Source of the DNA: Valencia hispanica
Lineage: Eukaryota; Chordata; Actinopteri; Cyprinodontiformes; Valenciidae
Direction of reading: 5' to 3'
NCBI GenBank assembly: GCA_963556495.2
Contig: OY747703.1
Location: 54,503,296 to 54,567,295 of the forward strand
DNA: 64,000 nucleotides
The notes under the pieces were generated by a model, which saw nothing but the letters and a program-made list of their open reading frames with translations, did no database searches and was not told the origin of the DNA. Of this stretch, positions 45,419-58,966 are shown in pieces. Position 1 is the first letter of the stretch. Every line of letters begins with the position of its first letter. A program made the position numbers and the translations under genes.

Positions 45419-47280
45419 TTACCAAACCTGTACTTCAGTCCAAGCAGTTCAATGAAATATTGAAACTGTGATGATGATACATTTTTGAGATATCATACCT
45501 AAACATTAATAATCTGGATAACTATTTACATATGTCTTTATTTGTGGTATTTTCTCATATAATTGCAGCAGGAAATAGAAAAACATGTTCTGTAGCACTT
45601 CGCAGAGACTAAATGACACTTATCAACGGACACATACAGATGATGGGAGATGTTTTAACTGTGGTCTGCACATGCAGAGGGCCATAGCTAGCAGTTTGCC
45701 TTTCTAAATGTTTTAAAGTGTGTGTTTGTATCAGGGGAATCCTCCAGTAAAATGGATTTAATGAATATGGAATGAGTTTACTCGCATCCAATGCACACAG
45801 GAGGCATCCATGCATACATTACATTAGCATGAGTAAACACATAACTGCACTTAGACTATATGTTGCATGACTGACATTTTCTCCTCACAACCACACAAAC
45901 AGTGTTAAAAAGGGGAAGGTAGACAAAAGTTTGCCGTGAAATTAATGTACATTTTTACCACATTTCTTCCCACAACACATTACACAATTTCTTTCTATAC
46001 AACCTTTACTTATAATCTGTGGGGTCCTGGCTTTACAGAAAATATACAAGAGAAATTTCTGCACTGAAAAAGTTTTTGTTGATCTTTCAAAGAATTACTT
46101 TTGTTGCAGCCCCATCCTTTCATACATCTCTTTGCAGAAAACCGATACAGTTTTGGCCAAACATACAAAGAAGTAGGAAGGTAAGGGGTTGAGAGATGTA
46201 ATGAGATATTTCTGTGAGTTGCTGAGGCATGCTGAAGGCACAAGTGATTCTCTTGGAGATGAAAATATGATAATGAGCTGTTGCTCAACAGATTTCTATA
46301 TGTATTTTTCTTCTGAGATTACACTGTTCTGTTCCATCATTCAAGTCCTCAGCTTGAAGATACGAGATACAATTTCCTACCGTTAAAGATTCTGCGCCCA
46401 GGAGAAACAATGCATTCTCATCTGCTGAAGGCCATCCTTAATATCGCCACTCATTCCCCATGCACTATTTAACTCTAAATAGTCACATATTTTATTTCTG
46501 TACAGGTGCTTTGCAGTGGCTGAGTTGCTTTAAATTAGTCTGATGTTCTTGGGGGTGTAAAGCAACTGCATGGTTTGAAAAAGAAATATTGCAAACAATT
46601 GCTTCAACAGTAAATGCCACAGTGGGTTTGAAGGGCACAGTGAGGCTGTGGTAAGCCAGGGTCTGAAAGCTCCTCTTATCAGATCAGTAGGGCAGCTGTG
46701 ACAAGTTCCCATGGTATGATTGCTCACAAAAAAGGAAAAGGACTCATCAATCAGAAGTCTTTTCTCTAAAGGAAAATACTGCTACGAGTATTAGTGAGTA
46801 GATTTCCTTTAGCTCGTTTTAACCTGTACTAAGGCAGCTGAGTCATAAAACGTATTTCATTATTACTGTCTTCATTTCAGTTTCTAATATTTTCCTGAGA
46901 CCGTTGTTTTCCATTATTGGTAAGTTTGCACTTATCTTACCTCGTATTTTAAAAAAGATTGGTGGGTCTAAGGTAGTGACTTAGTGACATAGTGATGTGG
47001 CATGTGTTTAAAAGACCAGTGTGTGAAATAAAAAAATAAAAAACCACAATTGAGATTTTGCAAATTCTTTTTAGGTTTGTTTTAGATTTTGACAATTTGC
47101 TTAGAGGTCTTTAAAGGTATTGTTCACGTAGAAACTGTATAATTCTTGTTCTTTTTGAAATTCGATTGGTCCCTCTGAGTTGCATGGATGCTGCACTTAA
47201 AAATTTTCTCCAACCTCCTTTGGCTGCATTAGTCGCAGAAAGGAAAATCACAACAAAAACAAGTAAGTTAGAAAAAGCCA
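45419..47280. other. Unrecognised stretch
   Basis: No gene, RNA or repeat family was recognised. Confidence 0.35.
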
Positions 47281-47284
47281 GTCT

Positions 47285-47600
47285 CTTCTACGTCACAGAG
47301 AAAATTAATACCCCTGGCGTCGTCCACCTTGGCTTGTGACCGCCCATGGGAAGGCTGTATTGATTTTGCAGCCAGGACAGAGCAGAGCACATCTCTGCTA
47401 GTAAAAGATAACCATTAGCATCTCTGCTAGTAGAAGCTAATAATGATCAACTCCACAACATGGCTGAAGACGTCCGGGCGTTTGCTATTTGTGGTGCAGC
47501 AGCAAGCCCCCAAAAGCACAACCACACTGATGAAGGTACTCCCCTCAGCATGCCAAATGCTTGAAACTAAAAGGGGCATCAGGGGCTAGACCATCTGACC
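47285..47600. repeat. Probable repeat with a short internal duplication
   Basis: CATCTCTGCTAGTAAAAGAT at 47391 is repeated as CATCTCTGCTAGTAGAAGCT at 47420. The surrounding block (CGTCGTCCACCTTGGCTTGT, GACGTCCGGGCGTTTGCTAT) is GC-richer than its flanks and resembles a fish interspersed element. No termini were paired. Confidence 0.3.
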
Positions 47601-47869
47601 ACTTTGGGGCACCCATTGAACACTGAAATATAATTCATTGACACTCCTTAAATCCTTAAATATGAAAAAGTTAATTAATAAATGAAACAAGATGATGACA
47701 GCAAAAGTACCACATCCTGACACAGGAGAACACTATTAATTCGATACCCTTGATCCTGGTGCAAATGCATTGTTTATACCAGGAGCTCTTTAAAGACCAC
47801 ATTCATACTTCAGTAACATGACCTAACTTGATGTTCCACAAAATCCTCTTTATTTACTCATGTTATAAC

Positions 47870-48040
47870 CAGGTGTTAGCAGCTCCAGCCCTTGAGTACC
47901 AATGTTCTGCAACTTTTAGGTGCATCCCAGCTCCAGCACACCTGAATCCAATGAATAGTTAATAATGAGGCATTTGCAAAACTTGCTCACAAACTGAGGT
48001 GATTTTTCTCCCTTTTGATTCAGGCGTTTTGGAGCAAGGA
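47870..48040. mobile_element. MITE fragment related to 3.1 and 54.7 kb
   Basis: GCTCCAGCCCTTGAGTACCA, GCATCCCAGCTCCAGCACAC, CTGAATCCAATGAATAGTTA and GCGTTTTGGAGCAAGGATGC share the arm and the CAGCACACCTGA core of that family. The arms are more degraded than at 3.1 kb. Confidence 0.55.
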
Positions 48041-50785
48041 TGCTTACAACGGTTGCATAAGCTTAAGTAGGGTTTGTTCTTTATTTTTGCTTAAGTTTGT
48101 GAAAGTCAACACAGCAATATAGAAATGTTTGCAAGAATCAATATTTAATATTGCTTTAGCAGCAGCAGGAAGACTTGTTTTTTTTTTTTAAAGAAAACAT
48201 AATGTTTAGTTTTGTCTTCATTTAAATTGTGTAAACACCCCAATGCTGTCATATCACGACATTTTTATTCAGAATTATCATATGGCCAGACTCTCTCACG
48301 GGCCCATATCTAATTCTCAGCAAATGTTTGCTTGGCTCATTGACAGAAATCCTCGAACTCCCTGTTTCTTCAAATAAGAGCACACTCTATTGCAGTACTA
48401 CTTTTAAGGACCTAACCCTATTTAACTATGTCCCATTAAAGTGTCCAGGATTTATTTGAAAGAAACTAAAGTCCTCATTAGAATGCATTTGGCATTTCTC
48501 CTTAAGTTCCCCAATTTCTGCAAAGATTAGCAGAGATCTAGAAATATTGCAATTGCATCTTCACCAGATGCAATAACACATCGTACCTTAATATTTGGGA
48601 TTCTGTAAGGGTCTAACTTTGTGTTACTAATTAATCATCATTAAAACACTGATTAATTGTAGGTTGACCTTATGTTTTACAGAGGAAGGATGGAGTATGT
48701 TTCTTTTGCTCTAAACGGTCATTGTAATGTTTGTGGTTGAAATTGCTGAAGCAGACAGACCTCGAAAGCAGGAAAAAATATAACAAGTTATTTTGAAAGT
48801 GAGCAGGAACGTTTCATGAACTTACTTCTGGAAACCACCTTGTGAGAAGGCTATATAAGGCTACTTCATAAAAGCTTAATAGGTTGGTAAAAGGTGTAAT
48901 GTTACGGCTATGTGAGCACTCTGCAGCCAGACTAAGAACCAGGCGCAAGACTGAGGGAGTAAAGTCAGTTCGTTTAAGGCATGTAAGTGGTATTCTTCTT
49001 CTGTTGTAAATTGTTTATCTGGGGCATAAATATAGCTTTTTAACGTTGGTTACCCAGAAAATCTGACTAAAAAGATGCTGATTTTAAAATGTAAAATCTG
49101 AAAAAAATGTGACATGCAAGGGGAAAGTTAAAAAGCTATTTATGTTTATTTAGCAGCTCTTATCTATAAAATAAATATGTGGAGTTTTATAGCAATCTAA
49201 GGTGACTATACATTCAGCACTGCATTGTTAACAGTGAAAATATAATCACACTGAATTGCCTGGGTGGTAAAGATTCATCAGTCCACAGATTAGGGCTGAT
49301 TAGTGTGCTGAAGGGTGAATAATGAACATTTCTAACTGCTGTGTTTGCTGCAGTGTTGGCCTCAGCACACACATGCGGAGCAGAAAAAGCAGTGGTGCCC
49401 TTGAGCTGCATTCACTCAAAATCTGAGTAATGTGTCTTCTTCTGACTGAGCTGTGTCGAGGTGTGAGCGCTTTGATTTGTGCTTCAGAGGATAGCGGCTC
49501 ATAGCTTTTTTTCTCTCTGCGTTCTGTTCAACAATCCAACTGTATGCCTCTCACCGCCGATCTGAGAACAGAGCTTGAGGTTTTAATGCTGTGTTTACCG
49601 CCACTAACCAGTGAGCCAAAGTATCGACGCAGAATTTGAGTTTTTCTGAGTTACTGCAGAGACATACTATGAGATCGCTGGGACATAAAATCTCTAAATA
49701 GGATCCTGGAGGTGCTTGACAAAATAGTTTACGCATCAAGACACACCTGTAACATGATGAATATATTTAGGGGGTGAAATATGTCCATGGCACACAGTTT
49801 AGCTCCAAATCACAGCTTAAGCTAAAAACTGAAGGAATGAGATGTCAAATTTTGCAAGCAGCCTTGGGTAGATGTCCTATTTAGTCAAAATGATTAGGAT
49901 CAATTTTCTCTCCATGCCTCCCATGTGCAGTTTATTCACTCAACATGTCCCCTGGCATTAAAGGAGCCTCCTAATGCTGATGCTGATTGTTATAAATGTT
50001 GGGTAAACCATGGGCAAAGGCAAAGATTGTGTTTCTGACCAAGGATGGCAACTATGTGTTTCCAAAGGGCCACTCATTAAATAAAAAAAAATAATAATAA
50101 TAATTTCGAGCAGCAACCCTGAAGACACTAAAGAAATATGTTTCGGTTCTGAACAAGTTCTTAAAAATAGCTCACATTCTTGGATTCTAGTCTGCCTGGA
50201 CTTTCCAAATGATAATAGGTACGAACTGATAAGTATCAGAAAAACCAATAAATATGGAGAATATGAAGCATATATGAATCATAATCAGCCTTTATATTGT
50301 TTTTTCAAACCATAATAAGTACTTGCAAAGCACTGAATTACAAAAAGTGAGCCTCTTCAGCCAGGCTTTTATTACAAACTGAAAGTGAAGATTTTACATA
50401 CTGATGAATTGTCTGAACAAATATTGTCTGCTGGACTAGTTGAAAAAGTAGTTGAATAAAGCTTATTGGATAAGGAAATGTTTTGGATTCGACTAATGAT
50501 GTTTCCTGTGCTAATACAAAAAGCCTGTTGATGTCCAGAGGTCAGGTTAAATTAACACTCTCGCAGTTTAAGCTCTTTTGCAACTAATTTTTTTACTGTA
50601 GCTGCAGTCTGATTGTATATCAATGTTTAACTTTTCTGTCCAGCTTTAGCTTGAAGTGACTTTTTGAGGGGCCAACCAACATGTTGTTGAGGTAACGGTT
50701 TGGCAATCAGATTTTTTTCCGAGTACCTAAATACTGAAAAACAAAACTATGGAGAAAAGTGGTGCATTATTTCCTATTATATATA
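48041..50785. other. Unrecognised stretch
   Basis: T- and A-runs, including (AAT)n near 50087-50104. No exon, RNA gene or repeat family that I can defend. Confidence 0.35.
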
Positions 50786-50787
50786 TT

Positions 50788-51633
50788 AGTGCTGTCAAGA
50801 GATTAAATTTTTTTGAGAATAATTAATTATGATCTTTAATTAATTAATCTAATTAATCTCTTTTTTTAACTGCACCTTATAACTGCTGAGAAAAACCCTC
50901 ATCTTAAAGTATTTTCATTTAAATTCATTACATTATTGTGGCAGAGAAAATGTATAACAGAAAAGTGGCTTTATGAAGTCATTTACTGTTTTTAACAGAC
51001 TTGAACAGAGGCAGTCCCAGCCCTTTACATTTCTCTGTTTTTGAGACTAGTCCCAGTGGTGACTGCAACTTCTGCTTCGAGCATGCGCAATTCGTTAGCA
51101 TTCTGCACTCAGTGGGATAAATATCTGCTCTGTGTGAGTCCAGCTGGATCTGGACGGGGGGGCGGAGCTGCTCTGCACAGACTTGATGCCTGCTGTGAGT
51201 GCTCTGAGACGGAGAGCAGTCCATGGCCCCACCGCTGCTCAGTGAGAGTAATAAGAATACATGCTTCATTCAAAAGTCACCAATAACCCCAGAAAGAGTC
51301 GCTAGATTTGTCGCTAGTCGCAGTTATGAAGAAGAATCGCTAGAGGGGTCCAAAAACTTACTACATATAGCGACAAAGTTGCCAAGTAGGCAACACTGTC
51401 TGCAACTCACTGCTGCTCCTCACGCTCGTTGTCCTCTCCACTACAAAGGATATTCTATAAGCAGGCCTAATGACAGCCAATCCATGTCCACTACAGGGTG
51501 TGGTTAACCCCCAACTCAAGCACAAGAAGCCCAAAGCATAAAAAAGGACTTCATTTAAATACAACTCGCATTCAGAAACAGTAAAATTAAAGATTAAAAA
51601 TGACATTAACGCAACTAAAACACATAACGCGTC

Positions 51634-51634
<1 letters not shown>
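50788..51634. mobile_element. DNA-transposon-like repeat with an internal repeat copy
   Basis: The left edge AGTGCTGTCAAGAGATTAAA with ATTAATTAATCTAATTAATC and the right part GACATTAACGCAACTAAAAC with ACATAACGCG look like the two ends of a fish repeat whose termini read GCTGTCAA-GATTAA / TTAACGCG. Between them is a copy of the GTCGCTAG...GGCAACACTG repeat of 12-268 (about 51290-51400). Boundaries and class are approximate. Confidence 0.4.
51290..51400 (+). repeat. Copy of the GTCGCTAG/GGCAACACTG repeat
   Basis: GAGTCGCTAGATTTGTCGCT, GAATCGCTAGAGGGGTCCAA, ATAGCGACAAAGTTGCCAAG and TAGGCAACACTG follow the same order as 128-231 at the start of the window. It lacks the 27-bp hairpin arms found there. 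Confidence 0.65.

Positions 51635-51635
<1 letters not shown>

Positions 51636-51719
<84 letters not shown>
51636..51719. repeat. (TA)n microsatellite
   Basis: A pure TA tract of about 84 bp. Confidence 0.97.
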
Positions 51720-51723
<4 letters not shown>

Positions 51724-54670
51724 TTGGTTACTAGGAATTTACTCTGGTCACTGTTGCAGAAAGGACGACCTTCGTCTGAACTGAATTGAGATAGAATTTG
51801 TGTTTCAGATTACTCTTTTTTGGTCAAAGTATTAAAATTACAGGCTGACTGGGCTCATGAAGAGCTCTTTTAAATTGCTTCACTTTGTCTTGCTCAATAA
51901 GTCACCACAGTACTCTTTGATTTATAAAGTCAAATCAGGGCTGGAGGCTTTGCTATCACTACTTTAGTCTTGGGCGAACATTGTGTTATGCACGGATGCC
52001 TAAGTTTGGTATTCTAAATGAAAGGTCATCACCCTTCGGGAACTTCTGGCTGTATTTTAGCGTGCCTTGTGCTCCCTTTTTCATGCTTTCTAACATGTGT
52101 GTGGATCTCAATCAGGGAAAAGAAAATAACTGTTGTGGGCTACAAGCCTGAACACAACAAACACTGAAAAAAATAGTGATATATGCCCTTTAAATGTCAT
52201 CTTATGGTAAAAAAAAGAAGAGAGTAAAACGTTTTTCTCTTTTTGAAGCATCAATGTGGTTCTACCAGCACAACAGATTATCTTTACCTCGCAACAAGAA
52301 ACAGAGGCATTTTGGGTCCAAAAACACAAGACTAGAGGTGTGCAACCTGGAACATTTTTCCCTCCCAGAACCAATTTTTTTCTGACCTGTTAGGTAATGT
52401 AACTCATGTCGTTGAGCTTGCCACTCCTTCTCAAGTCTGTTTACCTTGTGAGTGTGGCAGAGAGGGATTTGAGCACAGCAATTATTCTTTTAACTTACAT
52501 AAAATAGCTCCTAACTCCACATAAAGGTATAGCAAACTTTAAAGAAACTTTGTCTGACAGACTTATTTTGGAGAGGAGAGCTGAGGAGAGCTGAGCTCTT
52601 GTTGGGATTACAACCCTGTGTTATAAACCCATACCTTGTGAGTGCTGATGACGTGATGATTTTTAATTTGTGTCGTGAAACATAAATGCAGTAAAACTTT
52701 CTAACATTCTGCTGGGATTCTGACGATGTTGTAAATTCAGCTCCATTTCTGACAAGCATTGTTAATCTGATAAACTCCCATTCCTCCCTGCAGCTGTATT
52801 TCCAGAATACTTTTACTATGGAACAATCCAGGGGTTGTAAGAGTCTCACTTTTATAGATATACTCTGCGTTTTATTTCTGAAAGTTCAACTAGATTACCG
52901 AAATGTAGCTGACAAAACATCATTCTATACTCACACACACTCTATGGCCGTGAACAGTTTTCTTTTAAGATATTATTTGGCCCTGCAAACCTGCAAAAAA
53001 ACATCTGGTGTCAAATTTCCTCTCATTCGGTAGCTCAGACTCAAAGAAAAAAATGCTGCTACGGTTAAATATTGTGGATAGACAGATAATAGGGTCCTTT
53101 GGAGAGAATGATTTTTGGAGTTATTTGAAAGAGTCATCTCAAGACACCAGTAGGTGTTTTGTACTGACAGAGGACACAGAGTAAAAAAATAAATACATTT
53201 CACGCGAACAATCTTCTGCATACTTGTAGCCATTCCCTAGGAGGCCTGGCTCAACCTAACCCCACTTGTGTTTACTTGCATGCAGCTGATCCACATCTTC
53301 TGGATAGATGATGTTTGTAGCAAAAATGCTTTCTAAGCCACTTTTCAACACCTGGCTGCACAACCATACAACATATTTCCATTTCTTTATTTTTTGTCAA
53401 AATAATCTATTCTGTAATTACTGTGGGAGATTTCTGCACGATATGTCATCATTCATTTATGGAGCTGTCCTGTTTTGGGGCAGCGACTCAGAAGGATCTT
53501 TTTTCTTTTACGGAAGTGTATTCTAAAATTATCCATCTCTGAAAAACGATGGAATAGCTAAACATAATTCATTTATGTTTCATACTTTCAAGATTTGTAG
53601 GTTTTCTGGCTCCAAAGATTTGATCTTTTTTTCCTCTTTAGCGTAAAGTATGAGCTGCCTAGCAGTATTTTAAACTGAGGGATGTCTGAAACAAAACGCT
53701 GCACCCTTCGACCACTCTGACGGGGTCAAAGAAGGACAGGCATTTAGTGGAACCGCACCCTCAGACAGCCAACATTTTTTTTGTAGAGTCTATTTTCAAT
53801 CGCATTTACATTAACTAACAAAGTGGTGGTTTAATTTATTTTAGGTTGTTTTGTTTTCATCTGAGGATACTCAGAGCAGAATGGAAACTCTCCAAGGGCC
53901 CTTGTGCTATATTTTTGAAAATGGGGAACAGATCTACCTTCAAATAGACAAATATAACCCATAAATAGCCCCTCCCCCCCCCCCCCCCCAACCCCGCCTC
54001 TGACACATGCACCTGCCACAATGGAATTATACTTTATCTAATGGCCTAAATATTTTTAAACTAAGCAAACTAGGATAAAAATTAAGAAAATAGCTGATGT
54101 TTATGTTACTTTGTCTGTATTTTATATGCATTCAAGGAAAAAAAACACAGTTTGCATTATGATTGCCTTGATCTTCTTTGCATTAACTTGAACCTGACAT
54201 TGTTCTGCAGCTGTATTGCGATCACATTGCCTTAATACCTTCAAAACGAGATGATATGCAGAACACTGCTCCCTCGTGTCTACCAGTGACCCGTGTCAGC
54301 GCAGCTCTTAAATCCCTTTTTATTTTCTGGAAAAAGGTAGTGAGCTCAGTGCTGCCTGTGATGACCTGACCTGAAAGGCTGGTACTGATAGCAGAGCTGC
54401 AGCTGACCTTTCTTATCATGGTTCTTTTTCAAAGTGACCCAGAGTCCCTCGGGGAGAGTTGGCCTAACACTCACCTTGTCATTATGAGCTTAGTGCATGC
54501 ACTGAACATATTTCCCGTGAATGTGAAACAGTAAATGTAGTTTTTATTGCATTTTTTTTTTTTACACCTTGATTTTGTAGGCGGTGAGCTGGAAAATGTT
54601 CTGAGCAATTTAATGAAGAGAGATGGAATATATCTACATCGTGGGCTCCCTGATAGAGCAGTAGCTATCT
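51720..54670. other. Mostly unrecognised stretch with poly-C
   Basis: A C-run of about 20 lies at 53970-53989. Frames up to 112 codons have no recognisable domain. No repeat family was recognised. Confidence 0.35.
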
Positions 54671-54674
54671 AAAC

Positions 54675-54901
54675 CTGGGGTCTCAAACCTCAGTCCTGGA
54701 GGGCAGGTTTCCTACAATCTTTAGATGTCTCTCTGCTTCAGCATGGCTTATACAGATATTTAGGTTACAAACAGGACTCTGTAGAGTTTGATTGGATGCT
54801 GATTAGGTAATAAGACCGTTTGATTCAGGTGTGCTGGACCAGCGACAGGTCTAAAGGTTGCAGGGGTCCAGCCCATGAGGACTGGAGTTTGACCCTCATG
54901 A
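54675..54901. mobile_element. MITE (hAT-like type) with imperfect terminal inverted repeats
   Basis: The left arm (GGGTCTCAAACCTCAGTCCT ... CTACAATCTTTAGATG) is matched by the inverted right arm (AGGTCTAAAGGTTGCAGGGG ... GAGGACTGGAGTTTGACCCT). GATTCAGGTGTGCTGGACCA is the core shared, in reverse, with the copy at 3.1 kb. Confidence 0.7.
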
Positions 54902-55845
54902 TCTACAGTCATTGGAAAAACAAGGTTTCCATAAACAAAAAATAAATAAGTACACCCTATGATTGAACAGCTTGTGGAAACATTTTTAGCAGCACTAAGT
55001 CACAGTACTTGTTTTCTGCCTGACTTTATCAGTCTCTCATCATTGTGGAGAACGTTGATCCGACTCAAATGTTTGTTTAATTAAATTAGGTTTACAGACA
55101 TGTTTTTTTTCTGTACAGCTCTCTCAAGCACAGCATTTCAATCTGGACTTTTCTTTTACTAGGCTAATATAAAACCTTTAAGCTTTCCTTTTTCACCCAT
55201 TCTGTTGTACATTTACTCCTATATTAGTGATCATTGTGCTGCAGATGACCCAGTCTGGGTCACATTTAGGCTGTTGGATAGATGGCCTATACACCATACT
55301 TTATGTGGTGTAGATTGATTGTACTGATATGCTGTATTTTGTTTTTCCAAACATGTGCATTATGTGCCAAACATCTCTAGTTCGATTGACAGGGGGAGGA
55401 CATTGTTCCTGAAATCCTGGTTCATTTAGGTGCAACTTTACAAACATAAGTGATGCTACCATATTGTTGTTAGAAAAAAGTGGTTTCCTGCTGGCGGGCA
55501 TTTTGAGCAAACTTACTTATTTATTCTTTCTCTAACTGTCATGTCGTGAACTTTAACGACGTACATGTCGAATTGTATGGAGTAAGACAACTCTCAAACA
55601 AAAAGATGTGTGCATGATTCTAACAATTCGTATTTCATGTTGGTATGTTAATGCAAGTGCTATACACATAATTCTGCTGTCATATACGTGAGTGAGAAAC
55701 TGTGCAGGTTAGGAATGTTTTCATCTAAAAGCTGCGACTGCGAAGTCTTGTGAATATTACTCAATGTATTGCACTGCCTCTCATGCAATTGCAGTGGCAG
55801 GCACCTATTATTCTTCAACTCGAAACTGGACGCTCAAACTTTCAC
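54902..55845. other. Unrecognised stretch
   Basis: No supported feature was recognised. Confidence 0.35.
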
Positions 55846-55849
55846 CGTT

Positions 55850-57393
55850 AATGCGGGTTGTACCGTAACATGCACCCCCACAATATATATATATCAAAAC
55901 GTGCAGCTCGATCCCGGGAGGTGTGCTATTACTTTTATTGGCGATTGGAGTTACCATGGCGACGTAATTAGCCAAAAACCAGGCCCCAAAATCCCATAGA
56001 AATGAATGGAGTCAGGTGTCGGAGCGATCATAAAAATCCACTTTTTTGAGGATTTACTGTGTCATCAAACGTTCACTTAAAACCATTAAACTTTCAGTTT
56101 GTAGGAAAATCCGAGCTCTGTTCAGCACGGTTTTCGAACAGCGGCAATTTGTTCGGACCCTTTTTTGGGGTCAGAAATGGCCTTAGAGCGACAAAGTGGA
56201 TGACATGTCAGAGACAAATTAGTCACGGCCATTAGTTGCCAAGCAACGGCACACCTGCACTTCTCAGGAGAGCCAGAGGTCATGAAAGTTCATTCCAACT
56301 CTATTTGAACATGGATTTAGGCCTTCAGATTTATCATAGAAGCTGTAGATTAATTCTGTTCATTCTGATTAGTGTGGAGTGCTCTTACATGTCTTGAAAC
56401 AGACCTTAGGGTAGCTGTAGACTCAAACAAGCTCTTCAAAATAAAAGGAGAAGTGCCCATTAAAGTTAACGAAAGGTCAACTTAACGCTAATGAATTTAG
56501 GCCTCAAAGAACTGGATAACTAATGGTAGAATCACTATATATAACTATCGATATTCAGCCAGCCTTAACTGACATCCGTGCTGGACTTTTAAAATAAGAC
56601 TCAAGCAATCTATTCAAAATAAAAGCACTCAGATTTTCAATAGAAGATCATAGCGGCTTATTGTCGTACAGTACTGCTGAGGTAAATGTTACATAGAGGT
56701 TGCCTGCCTGCCAGTCAGTGGCTGGTGCGCTGCTTACACAGCGCATCTATAGAACACTGTCTCGCTTACTGTCTGTCTGTCTGTCTGTCTGTCTCTCTGT
56801 CTCTCTGTCTGTGGTCTCTTTGGAGAAGAGCCCATTAAAGGTCACAAAAGGTCAACTTAAAACTAATAGAGACGATTTTAAGGCCTCAAAGAACTGGATT
56901 ACTAATGGGACAATCACTATATATAACTATCGATACTCAGCCAGCCTTAACTGACATCCGTGCTGGACTTTCAAAATAAGACTCAAACAATCTTTTCAAA
57001 ATAAAAGCCCTCAGATTTTCGATACAATATCACAGCACACTTGTTTTACACTACTATTACATATTTATTACATATTTATTACTACAATTACACTACTCTT
57101 ACATAGAGGTTCTGTCTGTCTGTCCGTCAGCGACTGACTCTGAAGGACTCTGTCTCCATGTCTGTCTCTCAGCGGAAGGTTCCGCAGCGGTCTGAAATAA
57201 CTGAGACGTCAGCTGTCTGTGTGACGTCCTGTCAGTGGCAGCTGCGCTGCGCAAGTATCGCTCTCCGAGAACTTTTCTGCCTGTCTCTGTCTCTCTGTCA
57301 GCGACTGTCGAGCTGAGAATTGAGCGGTCCTAAAGGACTTTGTGTCCCTTTCTCTGTCTCCCTGTCTCCCTCTCTCTTTCTGTCTATAAATTA
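55850..57393. repeat. Complex unclassified repeat with a tandem 375-bp duplication
   Basis: A block with AAATCCCATAGAAATGAATG and TCATCAAACGTTCACTTAAA is followed by two direct copies of a unit. They start at 56455 and 56830 and share GGCCTCAAAGAACTGGAT, AATCACTATATATAACTATC, CAGCCAGCCTTAACTGACAT and TTACATAGAGGTT. A partial third start (ACTCAAACAAGCTCTTCAAA) lies at 56420. (CTGT)n/(CTCT)n tracts follow each unit. It looks like a fish interspersed or satellite-like repeat, but I cannot name it. Confidence 0.65.
56768..56812 (+). repeat. (CTGT)n/(CTCTGT)n tract
   Basis: Tandem CTGT units grade into CTCTGT between the two 375-bp units. Confidence 0.9.
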
Positions 57394-57484
57394 GTTTACT
57401 TCAGGGGTTCTCAACCTTTTGCTAGCTGGGCCCCCCCAAAGCTGGTTCATTGCATAACACCCCCCTCCCACTCCACATCACCTA

Positions 57485-57610
<126 letters not shown>

Positions 57611-57629
57611 CCCTAGGCTATTAGGCCCA

Positions 57630-57630
<1 letters not shown>

Positions 57631-57707
<77 letters not shown>

Positions 57708-57710
57708 CAT
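57631..57710 (+). repeat. (ATT)n microsatellite
   Basis: About 80 bp of ATT units lie 20 bp after the GATA tract. Confidence 0.97.
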
Positions 57711-58966
57711 CATCAATAGGCCTATTATCATTACTAGGCTATTGCTATAATTGGGAATTGGCACCAGACCTCTGCTAGTAATTTATCCTTTATTATTGTT
57801 ATTATTACTAGGCCTAATAATAGGCATCATCTGCATTATTTACAGAAGCTTGCAGGTAGGTGATGTTGATGTGAGACCTGAGCCTGCTTTGCCTCGCAAA
57901 GATCCTCAATTCTTGGCTCAATGTTTAATAAACATAGCCTCAAATCATCCTTGATTTCTGCACGTTTGCAGTATTTTGTTTTGAGTGCAGTCATTTATGA
58001 AAATCCTGCCTCACACAAATATGTCGACGTGAAAGGAAGGAGAATCTTCAAGGCGACGTCACAGAGTTGAGGATATTCCTGCATCAATGCTGCCCAGAAT
58101 GACGAAAGAGGGGAGGAGCTAAAGAGTTCCTTCAGTCTACTGTCAGTCTTCAGCTCAATAAGCTGCTCCTGCAAATCAATAGGGTGACCATATTTTGATT
58201 TCCAAAAAAGAGGACATCTGGCACAGTTCTGAAACACTTTCAGGACTTGGCCAAGACTTTTGATTTTAACATATTTAAAGTGTGCATTCTCAATGTGGTT
58301 AGAAAAGATTAGTTAAATAACAAACTTCAAAAAGGCTTTCACAAGAAGAAAAATGATTTTATAATCTCTGGAAATAAATAATACTAGAAATAATTACTCT
58401 TCCGAATTAAAAAAACCTACCAGCAACCATATTAGTTAACTTTTTAAATTGTACTGGGCAGAAACTGAAGAAAAATCAGAAATAATCTTCTAAGAAAACA
58501 AGTATTTTCTTTTCACTCTAATAAAAGTAAACAGCTGCAGACTCAAAAACACAATAAAAAAGTGCTCTGTTTAGTTTGCATCTTCATCCTCCACAGTCAG
58601 TTTATAGATGAACTCTCACTTTGCTCAGGCTTTTTATAGTTTTGTGTCCATGTGGGTTATTTGCCACCTTTGTCACACATAAACACACAATGCCAGCTAT
58701 GTGAATGGTGCACTCCACCACCCATTTGTTGCGACTTGACAGTATATCTTTTGTGGTTTGTGCATGAAGCTTGTGCCTTGATTTCTTGTAAACAGCAGTA
58801 ACTCAGCGCGGCCCAGTGCTGCGCAATGCAGGATAACGCGGTGCGGTGCATCTCGGCGCAGCGCTGTGCAATGCATGCATTCAATTCAATTCAATTCAAT
58901 TCAATTCAATTCAAAAATACTTTATTGATCCCAGAGGGAAATTAAGTGTTGGTATAGCTCATATAT

